In this document: positions 10,799-23,400 of the stretch, in pieces | Layout: each line of letters begins with the position of its first letter | How positions within the stretch are numbered: the first letter of the stretch is position 1 | Source of the DNA: Aricia agestis | Taxonomy: Eukaryota; Arthropoda; Insecta; Lepidoptera; Lycaenidae | Assembly (NCBI RefSeq): GCF_905147365.1 | Contig: NC_056428.1 | Span: 39,413,001-39,477,000, forward strand | Direction of reading: 5' to 3' | Length of the DNA stretch: 64,000 nt | Position numbers and translations under genes: made by a program | Notes under the pieces: generated by a model | Database searches by the model: none | What the model saw: the letters and a program-made list of their open reading frames with translations, nothing else | What the model was told of the DNA's origin: nothing

Positions 10799-10835
10799 GT
10801 ATGTGCTAGTAGCGCCCTCTACTCCGACCTTTTTA

Positions 10836-11150
10836 TGTAATAAGGGGGCAAACGAGCAAACGGGTCACCTGATGGAAAGCAACTTCCGTCGCCCATGGAC
10901 ACTCGCAGCATCAAAAGAGCTGCAGGTGCGTTGCCGGCCTTTTAAGAGGGAATAGGGTGATAGGGGAGGGTATGGATGGATAGGGAAGGGAATAGGGGAG
11001 GGTAGGGAAGGGGATTGGGCCTCCGGTAAACTCACTCACTCGGCGAAACACAGTGCAAGCTCTGTTTCACGCCGGTTTTCTGTGAGAACGTGATATTTCT
11101 CCGGTCGAGCCGGCCCATTCGTGCCGAAGCATGGCTCTCCCACGTATAAC
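10836..11150 (+). mobile_element. Common lepidopteran interspersed repeat (GGGGGCAAACGAGCAAACGG type)
   Basis: I recognise this unit from lepidopteran genomes: the gggcaaacgagcaaacgggt start, a 'gcaggtgcgttgccggcc' block, an A/G-rich 'gggaagggaataggg' stretch, then 'ctcactcactcggcgaaaca' and a 'cccattcgtgccgaagcatg' end. I leave the class (SINE-like or other) open. Confidence 0.7.
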
Positions 11151-11190
11151 ACACCCTACCTTTGCGTAACATTATGCCCTATTGTCAAAG

Positions 11191-12813
11191 TATTTGCAAG
11201 AATCAGTAAACTATCAAAAATATTTACAAAATATATCATAATAGAAATTTCGTGTAAAATCCAAATAATCTAAAGTGTCTCTACAATGAAATAATAAAGG
11301 CGTTACTGTAAATGAAAACTTCATAGTATTATTATAGGAAAATATAAAATCAATTTGTTATAATAATAGATGCCTAAAGCATTCAATTATTATAAATTTT
11401 ATAACTAGTCGACCTAGCCTTTGCCTGTACCTAAAAAAATTGGATATATTAAACAACAATACAATTTGTGTCTATTTTACCATGATTGATGATACAGTTT
11501 GGGATTGTGAATATTTCAATTTCTCCTAACGGCCGAACTCGGGGACATTAAATAATTATTTAACTATAATTTAATAATGAAGATTTTGACAGAAAATGTA
11601 ACTAAGTTTATGTCAATGTTTCAATTTAAACTTAAGTAAGTAATTATTAATTTTTTCGAGTGCGGCCTTCACGAAGTTTAATGTGAGTATCTTCGATGGA
11701 ATACATTTTGTACCGACGATTCTGTGGCCTTGGCTTAAATTTGAGTCTTGGGTTCGTTTATTTAGATTTACAATTGCCATGTTTCCTCTAGATATGACGT
11801 GTCAAATATCAATCGCATTTTTAATTTAAAATTGTAATCTTGCTTGATCGACAACATAAAAATGTTACAGTTCCTTAACTGTCATCATTTATTCACATTG
11901 CAACGTTTATAAGAGGTCTGAGAGAAGTTGCGAGACTGTCAATTCAATGTGTATTGTATTGTGTGGTAAATAAAGTTCTGTTTTGAATGAATTATTTAAA
12001 AATGAATTGCATTGACAACGTTGCAATGTGAACTTACCCTTACGGTCACAGTAATCTAAACCCTGTTTCGGAGCAAATCTATAGTTTGTGTTAAGTTAAA
12101 CGAATTTAAGCGTGCCAATTCCTTTATATGATAATTATGTTTGCTTAAGATATCTTTTATATTATATTTTATACTTAATTAATCATATTATTTATAAATG
12201 CTCATTTTAGTGTAAAAACTACATGGTTAATTTCTAAGAAACGTGCTATAAAAATATTCTATGGATACTATTATGGTTCTGACGTGGATTTTCTTTTGTC
12301 TATGGTGTACAGAACATTAATTTACTATGGACATTATAGAGACAGTTATATATTATTATGCAATAAAAGCCTGTGTAAGGGACATGATATTATTAAGTAT
12401 TTTGTTTGACCTTCAATGGCGTTAAATTAGCAATAAATTCGACCAACATTACGTTTCGAACTTTTGGTAAGCTTCTCGTATCACCTTTCACATAATGAGA
12501 ACTTGCATTTGACGAACCAGCCATTATAAATAAGATTGAAAGGAAATTTAAAACATATGCAGAGGTCAATTGGCGGTCTATGATGACGTCAGAGCGAAAC
12601 TTTAAAAATTTATTGAGAAAAAACTAGCCAATGAATTTCAAAATTATTTAATTTATATTCTTAAAATACCCTATTTTAACGAAAAAAAATATAAAAAGTA
12701 CCATTTGATTTTTTTTGGACAATGCCCAATATGGAGCCCGCAGCTCAACAACTTACCTTAAATCATAGTTTCGTATTTATTTTAAAAATTCATTCAGTAA
12801 CGCCTGACCGCTG
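11191..12813. other. No gene seen
   Basis: AT-rich. There is one weak inverted pair, 'cacattgcaacgttta' near 11895 against 'aacgttgcaatgtgaa' near 12018, probably an old MITE. Nothing else is supported. Confidence 0.4.
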
Positions 12814-12980
12814 AGTCCGCAGCGTCGGTGGACTAGCCACCGACGCTGCGGACTGCGAAACAGCGGCGAACCCATTTCCTGTCTCATCCGCCACACGACA
12901 GTGCGTTATATTGCATCTCGCTCTATTGCTGTTTCGCATTGGTTTCGCAGAGTTTTCGCAGTTCGCAGCGTCGGTGGACT
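12814..12980. mobile_element. Palindromic MITE with three copies of its end
   Basis: Bases 12814-12831 and 12837-12854 are perfect inverse copies (AGTCCGCAGCGTCGGTGG, five-base loop). A third copy of the same end is at 12963-12980. The right pair bounds a 'gactgcgaaa...tttcgcag' MITE; the extra left copy may be a solo end of a second insertion. Confidence 0.7.
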
Positions 12981-13450
12981 AAAGGCGTAAATTGGCTATC
13001 ATTTTGTTTTTTTTTTTCATTTCTCTCGCTCTATAATGTCTATGGTATGTTCAATGACGTTTAACACAGTTGTGTGTTGCTAGTCATGTGCCAGACTATA
13101 CTTAAACGGTTCTGAGTGAGTGCTTGGTGTTTGTTTTGAATACATTTATTTGTTATTATATCCCAAATAATGTTTTATTTTGCCCTCTTAAGGTGAAACC
13201 GCACTAACACGTCACAGCTAAATATTCGCTGCATGAAATCGTATGTGTCACACAAGGCCGAAAATACGCGGCCGAAGTTCGGCATTAGGGCAATGAGAAA
13301 CCGAGTGACTTGTTAATTATTATTTATTTCTTTTTTTCCTTTTTGCATCTACACAACTCGCAAATACAATCCGTAGTCTGGACTCGAACGTAGTGGCCAT
13401 TCATGTTCTGCAATACAAGGTATAAGATACAATGTAAAAGACACGCCTAA

Positions 13451-13712
13451 CAGGGACCCAAGTCGATCATGCAGCATGACATGCGTTACGTGCTGTCATG
13501 CACGCATGATCGTTTATTGTATTGATTGATACGAAATGCGAATAACATGCAAACTACGTGCTGTAGGTACATGATTGTCAAGTTGTTTCATTTTTTGTCT
13601 TGCAATATGTGCATGACATGCACGCATGATCGCATTTCGCGATCGGCATGTCATGCAATAATTAATACTGTCACGTAAATGCATGTCATGCTGCATTACC
13701 GTCTAGGGTCCG
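13451..13712. mobile_element. Palindromic MITE with 'atgcagcatgacatgc' arms
   Basis: Left end 'cagggaccc' then GATCATGCAGCATGACATGC; right end is the near-complement (gcatgtcatgctgcat, then gtctagggtccg). Inner 'cacgcatgatcg' words occur twice. The 13514-13696 frame is an artefact of the palindrome. Confidence 0.7.
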
Positions 13713-13717
13713 CATTA

Positions 13718-14035
13718 GGCTGATTTGCGCCTCTGACGCGCACGCGCACCGTCGGCACTGATGGCAGAGTTCATACATAGGGGCGGCAAAATGAAAGTGT
13801 CCATAAACTCGTAAAAAATATAAATCTGGCCCTGCACCACTTTAATTTTGCCGCCTTCTTATTTTAAGACGCTGCTGCCCATAGGCCATGGCCTGGCATA
13901 CGTCTTAAATCCAGAGCTGCCGAGATGTATGATATTGTAGAAAGCGTTTTTGAACAGCGCGTAACGGTCAGCGCTGATATTTCATACATTTCGGTGTCGG
14001 CGCCGACGACGGTCAGTGTGACACCAAAATCAGCC
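13718..14035. mobile_element. MITE with inverted GGCTGATTT ends and TA duplication
   Basis: Inverted ends read GGCTGATTT and AAATCAGCC, flanked by TA on both sides, with a further inverted 'accgtcggc' block inside. It lies directly beside the preceding MITE. Confidence 0.65.
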
Positions 14036-14056
14036 TAAGCTCGGTCATAGCGGACA

Positions 14057-14122
14057 CCTAGACGATCAATTTTACTGTGCATCTAATATCGCGTATTGTG
14101 CAATATTATTGACCGTCTAGGG
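14057..14122. repeat. Short inverted repeat 3' of CFAP69
   Basis: 'cctagacgatcaat' faces 'attgaccgtctagg'. The end resembles the right end of the 13451 MITE (gtctaggg), suggesting a relic of the same family about 100 bases beyond the CFAP69 stop codon. Confidence 0.5.
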
Positions 14123-14217
14123 TTGATATTAAACGCGCCCGCCATTGACTCTTAATATATTGTCAAATAAATCGTTCAATAATATTGTTAAATGATATTG
14201 CATGCGTTATACGTTAC

Positions 14218-14460
14218 TTATAAAATACATACTCGTTCATCCAAAGGCGGTGTATAAGTTCTTATAACTTTATCTCTCATCTCCGCTTCAGCGACACTGG
14301 TTCTTACAAGCGCGTGTACTGTTTTCTGTATCATTGCGTACGTGAGGCAAGTTTGATCAGACGTTCGAGCTATACACCGAGCCTCAAGCACTGCGTCCAA
14401 CGCGTCATGTAAACGCACTCGGCGTAGGAAGCTGTATAGAGATGCTTCTTCTTTTGATGC
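14218..14460 (-). CDS. CFAP69: CFAP69 exon 18 (residues 846-925) with stop codon
   Basis: Acceptor ACTACTTTCAG; reads ASKEEASLYSFLRRVRLHDA onward to TAA at 14220-14218. Ends shorter than the vertebrate protein. A GTATGT motif just before the stop could be a donor to another exon, but nothing convincing lies downstream. No AATAAA on this strand nearby; an AATATA variant is at 14161-14156. Confidence 0.75.
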   Translation of the reverse strand, partial: ASKEEASLYSFLRRVRLHDALDAVLEARCIARTSDQTCLTYAMIQKTVHALVRTSVAEAEMRDKVIRTYTPPLDERVCIL

Positions 14461-17400
14461 CTGAAAGTAGTGAGCATGAGGAATTGTAAAGTTCTCGACT
14501 GCTTAAAGTTATAGTTTTTTATAAGAGATCCTCTTACATTTTCTTGGTCCCTCTGTAGAACTTTGTTCTGTTGATTTCTAATTTCCTTGCCCCATGCTCT
14601 GTATAAACATTGATTAGTCAGCAACAGTTCTTGAAAAGTTATTTTACTGAGTCACGAGTCAGAAGAAGTATTGTTGCGAAGTTGTCGGTGAATACTCTCG
14701 CCTCATGATTCCTCGAAGCTCCCGCGCAGGCTTCAGTCTCGGAACCGCTGCCCGAGCGGGGCGGCTTATCCATATAAATCTTTACATTGTCACAAGCCGC
14801 TCCCGCCATGCTGCCCGCTGGTTCCGAGTCTGAAGTCTAAAGATTAAAGACCTACAATGATCTGCGGGGCTAAAATGGTCACATTTAGCAATTCCTCTCA
14901 ATCAATTCAGCAAATGAATTGTCAAAACTGTCAAACTGACAAATGTCAAATCAGTACAAAAAATACAGAAATGAATTGCAAGCAGATTTTAGAAAAATGA
15001 ATCGTATTATGATTCATATCATGATTCTTCAAAGCGACCATTTTAGCCCCTCTGGCCACTAGGAAGTAGAAGGGCGTAAGAGAACACGGCTGCCTCTCTA
15101 ATAACACATTAAAATATGACGGCTTAGTTCCGAATTCGTCGCTACACTATAGGATTAAGGGCTCTCAGTTCTCATACATAACTGCGAATTTGCATCGCAT
15201 CGCAAATATCTGCGACAAAATTCATACAAATGACATTACGATGCGATGCAGCGATGTGTATTCGCAGTTTTGTGTGGGAGCCCTATCTTTAAAAAAAAAG
15301 GCCTATCTTACCCATTCAACTGTAAGAACTCTTCCAATATCTTCTGATCCTGGGGGACCAACTCGGGTGATCGTGCCGCCATCTCCGACCAAGTCTCGTT
15401 CAACTTGAGGGTCAGGTAGTGGGAGCATAGAACCAGGATCACCTGGAATGGAATTCGGTATTAAGAGTTATTTAGTTAAGCGCGCGTAGCATGCGCTACA
15501 AGGAAGATGGTTAATGATTATCTCCCTTTCCACTACATTTGCCAGAAATTAAAGGTCACTTTCATGGACCCAGGTTATCACGAAGGTGGGTTGCTTAAGA
15601 GTCAGGCCTTAGTAATTTCAGTGGTGTATCAAAGAAAGCAATTATAGGTGCCTATTAGGTAAAGACAGCTCTGTTAGAAGCTTTAACATTGGCGTGGCAC
15701 TAATGCAGTTTTTCCCAACCTTTGATCCGCGGAGTATAGGTGTCAGCTGTGTCATCTCTGGACCATATAAATAGATTTTTTTGCCGTTTATTTAATTAAG
15801 GGCTAAAAAAAGTTGGCAAACACTGTACTGTAGTTTGTACTAAAGGGTCTAAGGAGCATTAATTAAAGGACTTACCTCATCTTGCGGTGAAACATGTATA
15901 TTCTTGTACAGTTTATACGCCTCGTCGGCAATGGACACCTTAAACTCAAGATCTTCTGAAAGCAAGTGTAAGAGACAGTAGACCTGAAAGGAGTAACGAT
16001 ATCTTAGTTCAATTTGACAAGAATAAATGATTCGAAAATGAATTTAAAATAATATGCGTTGCCAAAATCTTTTTATATTCGAAGTCTGAATTTTCTGAAG
16101 AAATCCAAATAAATTAAGTTACCTTAGGCAGTCGCGAACCACATAAATCTGCGGCAGTAACAAAGTGTTGGTCTCTTCTTTCTCTTTCAAGCTCTTTCAA
16201 ACTCTCTTTTGCTAGATTAGACTGTAGAGGATTGTGTAAATCTAGGAAAGAAAAGACAGTATTGTTATTTAGAATCTTCCGCTTCTCGTACATGGCGCTA
16301 GCAGTTATCTACCCTTATCTAGTAGGTAGTTGGGATCTGGATAGGTGTGAGCTAGTGGCGCCCCTAGGGGGTGGGGAACAGGGCAATCGCCCGGGGCCAC
16401 AACTCGCAAGGTATTTTTTCGTAAGACAAGGGGCCTCGTAAAGATCTGCCGCCCAGAGCCTCGCAAAGACCTTCGACCAAGGGCCTCGCAATCGGTAAGG
16501 CTGGTACTGTATGTGACCATAATATTTTTGTATCATAACTTATCCTATTTGTACCTAATTATTTTAGCGGTCACAAACAATCTGCTCTTGAAGTAACCCG
16601 TTGCACAAAAAGTCCAAAATCTTAAAATAAACAATACTAATAAATCAAATCTGAGCGCTGACCTTGAAAAAACCAGTCACAACTCACAACAAGTAAATCA
16701 AAATCCAAGATAATAACATCGGCAGTTACCAATAACCAGAAATATAAAATGTTCACAAACATTAAAATTGTATCAACTTTCTCTTTATTTGCATCTGAGC
16801 CTTTATGTTACGTCGAATGCAAGTCTCGATCTTATACAATGGACTATGTAAAAATGTAGACAAAACTCTTCTTAGTTGCAACAAAATTCGGGTCCCCATG
16901 AATACTTCTCCAAGTTAGTGGAAAAAAAAATGTTTAGCGCTTAACGTGATATAATATCGACCAATGGTCTCTATCAGCCCAGAGACCACCAGGCACCATC
17001 ATTTTTTTATACCTATAAGAACTTCTCGCTATCTGTGCCCATTTTAGGTCGTTTGACCTGCCTCCGTTCAGTCGTGATATCTACTTGAAATCCTTCTATC
17101 CCTAAAAGCATGACAGTAATTGTAAGCCACTGACTTCCGGGACCTATATTATGCTATTCACTGACCACTATTACATAACAATTCGTTTTCCTCTTGCTTT
17201 TACAGTTATGGATAAGTTACCTCTGATGACTCCGTCAACGCTTAACTTCACTCCAGTGGCCAAGCATTCGTCTCGGAATATAGACGCGAGAAGAGTCATT
17301 ATGGTCGCCCCACTACGCACCAGGTTAGGGGACTGAAAATGCCGGGACAGTCTACATATTATGTTATGGATATATATGTTACTAATAAAATTAAAGGTTC

Positions 17401-20400
17401 TTAACAGCTAATAATTGTGACCTATGAGATCTGAAACGTAAGAATCAGTTTCCATAAAAGACGGCAACTGAGACGTTATGGCTCCTATCGCTATCTACAT
17501 CATCATGCAAAATCTTTTGTTCTTCTCTATTTCCATCTTAGCCGCATGCTTCCCGACCGCTGGGCAAAGTTAACGACTGAATGGGTACCCGAAGACAGAC
17601 GACGCAACCGTGGCCGGCCAAGGAAGAAATGGCGCGATGAGCTGGAGGCTTGCCAACGGTGGCGCAGGAGCGAGAAAAAAGGAAGACCCTGGGGGAGGCC
17701 TTTGCCCAGCGGTGGGACAGCATAGGCTAATAAAAAAAATAACCATTCATCGTCCATACCATACTATCGTCATTGGCATGGTACAGTAACCGCGTTGCTG
17801 CCGCTGCATACTCACCACATCAGCGACGCACGGCTTCGCTCGCCACGTGGTGAGTTGCGCGACACCACGACCGTCGACTGCGATGTCGCACAGCATCGCC
17901 AGACACACGCACTGAACGTTGGGTTTGCGCAGCTGTTGATGATGAAAAAGAATAATTTGTACAGTAAAAGCATAATATGTTGCAATGGCTTTCAGCACTC
18001 ATGAAATTGGCTTCATTTGTAAATAGCTGGACTAGGACGACGTGACTTTAGAAGACGACATAAGATATTATGTGGATTTTAGACTTTAGAACATTTCTAC
18101 CTTCTGTTTTTCCATAATATATTTTTTAACTTAAGACGACTTTAACTCTTAATAACTTAGCTTTTGAAAATCAGTGTCAAAGTACACTTGCGTCAGTTAG
18201 GGTAATCGTGAAAATATTACTTAATCGCTTACCTATATTCTTTGTACGGTCTAAGACATGTTAAACGATTCACTATAACCCACACTGGGTTACCTAAGTG
18301 GGCTTAAAGCCGTAAAGATAATGGGCATGTGGGTATCCTATAATCGAGGGTATGCCGGTCATAAGTCTGAGTAGGAAGTAGCCACTACTTAGTATTTACC
18401 GAACGAGTTCCGATAAATTTCACTCGACATAAGCGAGCGGACGCAATTGGTATACGTGTCTTGACTTATCAATCGTAACTGCCACTTAGAAATGATTTGT
18501 ACTATCAGAGAAGTTGATTCATAGGCAGATGGGGGACCTACGTCATTTGGTCGCGTTATGTCAAACCCAGCCGGCTGTTCACAATTAACATTGAATTGAA
18601 ATAAGGGTAATCAGGGTAAGTTCGGACACAGGGTGAGTCCGGATAATTCAACTTATCACTAAATTAGTGTCTTTTTTTACCTGGCGCTACGGGCATATTA
18701 TACGCCATACTGCAACCGCAAACTGTAGGTGTACCGTACCGTGATTGCAGTTTAATTAAGCGTTAACTTGAATTATTCGGACTTACCCAGTGTCCGAACT
18801 TATCCTGATTAACTAATAACTATATTCCGACCAAATGACGTAGGTCCGTCATCTGCCAATGAATCAATTTCTTCTATGGTACTTTTATAATTTACTTAGT
18901 AAATAGATTTGTATTTTATTTTAGTCTAGGTTAGTGTATATCAAAATAAAGATGGCACAATTTCGTAAACTTATCAAAATATGCACAATATGAAAGAAAC
19001 ATCAAACAAGTGACGATAGGTAAAAAGTGACGATAGGTAAATGGAGTGGAGAGGAAGAAGAAGAAACCCGTCGTCCGCAACCATCGCGGCACCGCACCCG
19101 AAGGACCCGAGCAGCTGTTGCGGCGTGAGACTCCCACAACGCCGCTGTACGTGTCCAGGCTGCACTGGTCCACGACGGTCGAGCAGGTCGTGGACTACAT
19201 CAGGAGCAAGACCCACTTCGTCTTGAGGCTTGGAGTCCCGCCACAAAGTGAATTTTAGCTCCTTTGTGGTGAGACTGCCGACGCACCATCTACCGACCTT
19301 CGAGAAGGAGGAGTTCTGGCCGATTGGAGTCGTCTACAGGAGGTTCCGAGGACGACTTCCGAACACGTCGCGCCCCACGTCGCAGACAATACGTGTTTAG
19401 TGTTTTAGTGTTAGTGTTAGTTTTTAGTATAATTGTATGTATGTTAGTCTATAAGGTATTTATAATATGGGCCAAGATGCCTGAATTAAATAAATAAATA
19501 AAAAAAGTCGAAGTACTTACAGTGACAATATCCAAGAGCTTGTAGACCCCGCTGCTGGCCACAAACATGTCACTATACGAAGGACTCACTTTGATCGCTT
19601 CCCAGATGAGAGCCAACGTCGAAATGAGCCATCTGTCACAAAAATGCTCGTATGTTTTGTTTTAAATGACGATTCGGTTTCTCGCATTGCTAGTGTCATG
19701 ACCACGCGACGTCATGACTCATGGCCAGTGGCGGATTTACAAATTTGCCGCCTGTAGGCTATTCAATTTTTGCCGCTCCTATAACTGACCTTTGAAATTC
19801 AATACGTTAGTTTAGTTTACAATCATAACCACCAAAAACATTTTTTGAAATTTTTTGCTGAGACGACCACACAAAGTTTCACCCTGTGCGGTAGCCAAAC
19901 GGCGATGCCATACTGTATATTTACTGGAATGTAGAATTTGTTTAAGTTAGGGTCAGTAGAGTTAGGCCGTGTAGATTCAGAAGCTTCGCTCTACATGAGA
20001 TCACATATCTTTTTCACAGGGTAAACCGTAAACCTAATAATGTAATCGTCTCGGCAATATTTTACAAGAAATGTTTTTAAAAAAATGGGGCTAAATTTGC
20101 CGCCCCTCTAAATCTGCCGCCCTAGGCTCCAGCCTACTCAGCCTATTGTTAAATCCGCCACTGCTCATGGCGCTTGCGATGGGCTATGGCCTATGACAAA
20201 TCCAATACATTTTGACATCTCACTTCGCTATTGGAATTAGCAAATGCATTTTGACTAGGTAATCAGGTCACCAGGTGTTAAGTTAATTCCTGAGTCCTAA
20301 CTATTGCACACTAATTAATTGTCTGATATAAGTATTTAACCTGTCACTAATCAGAAAATGGTTCTCCAGTAAAGCCAAAATAGTGTCCAGCATTGCCAAT

Positions 20401-23400
20401 GCGAATGAATATATTGATTCCAGTCGATCTGTCGGTTTGTCCGTAGATTCACTGACGAATATACGGGCGAGGATTCTCAGACATAGGCTCACGATGACGA
20501 GATTTCTCTTCATAGGTGGATGTCTCTGTTTTAGCAGCGTTTTGCAGAGACCTGTAAGAGGTAAGAGGTTATAAAGCGTTCTCAAAAGGACTAACAGAAA
20601 AGACACCTTCCGCCGTCGCTATTTTTTTCTTATGTGCCATAAGAAAAAAAACGCGTTCTAAGTCACCAAATCGCCACGGAGCAAAGTAAGCAACAATTTT
20701 TAAACTCTTACTTTCTGAATACGTTCTTCTAGTACGTCTAGATCAAAATTGTATTTTCACTTAGTTAATAACGTCATATTATATTAATTATTATGTCTCT
20801 TAACAAGGTCCGTATCTCTACAATTCTAAGCTGTAAAATCTGATTAAGCACTCAAGATGTAACCTACTAATAAGCGATTCGTCTAACAGTTTATCCGCTT
20901 CTGGTGATGGATTATCTTGTGTCATATAACTGGAGACTTGAAGAAGCCTGGTGCACCAATACAGGTTTGAGATCTCGTAAGGAGTTTTATTATACTCTTC
21001 AATTTGGCACATCATCCTGAAATAAGTAATGATTTATATATCACGTTCAACCACGAGACATTATTTTTTTGTAAATTAAAAATACTAGACTTCTTGCTCT
21101 TACGAGGCGTGCTCCCCAGTGGAAGTGGAATCCTATGGAAGATGCTAGGCAATTATCACTGTTAATGAACATAATATAATAGCTGACCATGCAATTCGTA
21201 TCGAAGATGTTACTTATGCGTTGACAAAATGATATTGTGTCCTAATTGAAAAAAAGCACGAAACATTTTTATTTAAGGTATACCTTTGAGTGACAATACT
21301 TGTATAGTTCTTCGTCAGATTATGTGGCAAATGTGGTAGCACACAGATCAGTACTTGAAGCGCGACTTTACGCAGCTCCTCATAGAGTAGAGTCGGCCAG
21401 GATACTTGGGATGACTTGAGATTGGGATCCAGAACATTTACCAGTCCTTGGAGCCAGTGCCGAGATTCCACCATCTGAAACAAGTGACACTCTTCTGCCT
21501 ACCTACTATATTTTAGAACTAGGTTCAGACTTCATCAGCTAAGGAGAGTTCTGCTGAACTTCAGCTTAACTCTCCTTAATGACATTGTCAAAGTTAAACA
21601 AAATTTATCCAAACAACTGACATGCATTGACATGAGGCTTCGCAAGGTGTTCGTCACAATAATCCTTAAGTATATCGACAACATCTTGCCACTTGAAGGG
21701 TACCTTACCCTTCGATTCGGTTCAAGACTATGGTTTATCACAATTCAGCCATTAGTAGTAACCAGTAGGTAGAGTAGCAAATTTGTTTGGTAAAGTCTTA
21801 AGTACCTCGCACCTGTTGTCGTGTCATTTAGTTAGAGGCATTTTCTTATCCATAGCGAATGCTAAATGTTATTTAAAGCTAAAGCGAATTAATTGGGGTA
21901 CTTGATACCCACCTGATAAATTGTCACAGATATTTGTAACAATTAAGTAAGCATTGCGGAAATACTGCAAGCAGTTGTGAAGGGCCGCTGTGTACAGTCG
22001 GTATATGTGTTAAGCAATAAAGATATGTATTGAATATAAAGTATAGTAATGTTACGACCTTCGAACAGCTACAGCAGTTGGTTAAAAAGGTTATAAAAAT
22101 AAAGGTGGCCCTTTTGTTGTAATCAGATCGGCTACAGCTACACTTAGCACTAAAAGTTTATAAAAAGGTAGCTAGCACTTATTTTTAACTTTTAGGAGAT
22201 CTTATGAAAGCAGGTGTATTTTTAAAAGCTCTCGTTTAAGTGGTAAACTTTATTTTTTTGTAAATCTCCTTAATCGTTTGATCTGACCAATATAAAACAA
22301 AACTCTGGCCCTCTGCCAGAATCTTGTTGTTTATTTTTGGTTTTATCTCGCCATTTTTCATGGCGGTTTGTTGAGTTGGAGATTAATCATAATACTCTAA
22401 AACATTCCAAGAGATCTCAATGGTATGCCTTTATTCTTCTACTACTCGATGCTACTGCAGACTACATAATATTATGAGTGGTTTGTTTTGTGATGTATAG
22501 GTATTGACGAACATCTGGCTTCAAGCTAAATAATCTGAATGAGCTAGTGGGATCATAATGCATATCATGGGTTGCTAGTTCGAATCTTGCCAAAGAATTG
22601 GTATTTTGATGAGCCTGCATAGAATATAATATTCTATGAGGAACTCAGTCCTTGAAATAAACTTTAGTTTAGTACTCCTGATTTCTTCACTTTTACATGA
22701 GTTAGAAAGTGTGGCCAATATCATAAAAAAACTCGCTCTAGGTTTACGTAGTAACTATTTAGCAATCTGTGCTCTAGATACGTGAAATCACTAATTGGTG
22801 GCTTTCAGAGAAGTTGATTCATAGGCAGATGGCGTACCAACGTTATTTGGTCGCGTTTTGTGGAACCCAGCCGAGCCACCCAGCCATCACGAATTACATT
22901 GAATTGACATAATCCAACCAAATGACGTAGTAGGTCTGTCAACTGCCTATGAATCAATTTCTTCGATGGTAGTGTGCCCCATACGGTCTATTATGAAGAT
23001 GTCGTGAATTGTCAACTGGACATTATTTATACTGTGTATTGTGCATAACTTACATAGTCGTTATAAGTGTACACTTTGAGGAGGTCCACAGAGAAGTAGA
23101 GAAGCAGTTTCTTGAAGTACACGTCAGCCTGAACGCCATAGAATTTCACAGTCTGAGTCCAATCCGAACGGGGCGGTATTTCAGATAGCACTGACAGAGA
23201 TATTATGTCTGGAACATATTATTATTATCATATTTTTAAGGAAAAGTCAAAAAACTTAACGGACGAGATAACTTAAGTTTGATGGCCTTGGTTACTTGCA
23301 TGATCAGTTTCCAATCCCTGAATCCCACTTTGGGGCGGCAGTATTTACGAGTAGGGGCCGCCTTTTTTGAGGAGGGAATATGCTTTACCCTTCCGCCACT

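Larger units (their letters stand above)
10385..11190. repeat. Older interspersed element carrying two later insertions
   Basis: A copy of the repeat at 2440..2755: 'gcaatatttt' start, shared 'cagcatagacagta' block and 'ctccgaccttt' end. It is split by the hAT-like MITE at 10526..10798 and by the repeat at 10836..11150. Confidence 0.6.

Noticed and set aside
17151..17336. Plus-strand exon-like frame with acceptor and donor
   Set aside because: The minus strand of the same segment fits the CFAP69 frame and phases; the plus reading is its shadow.
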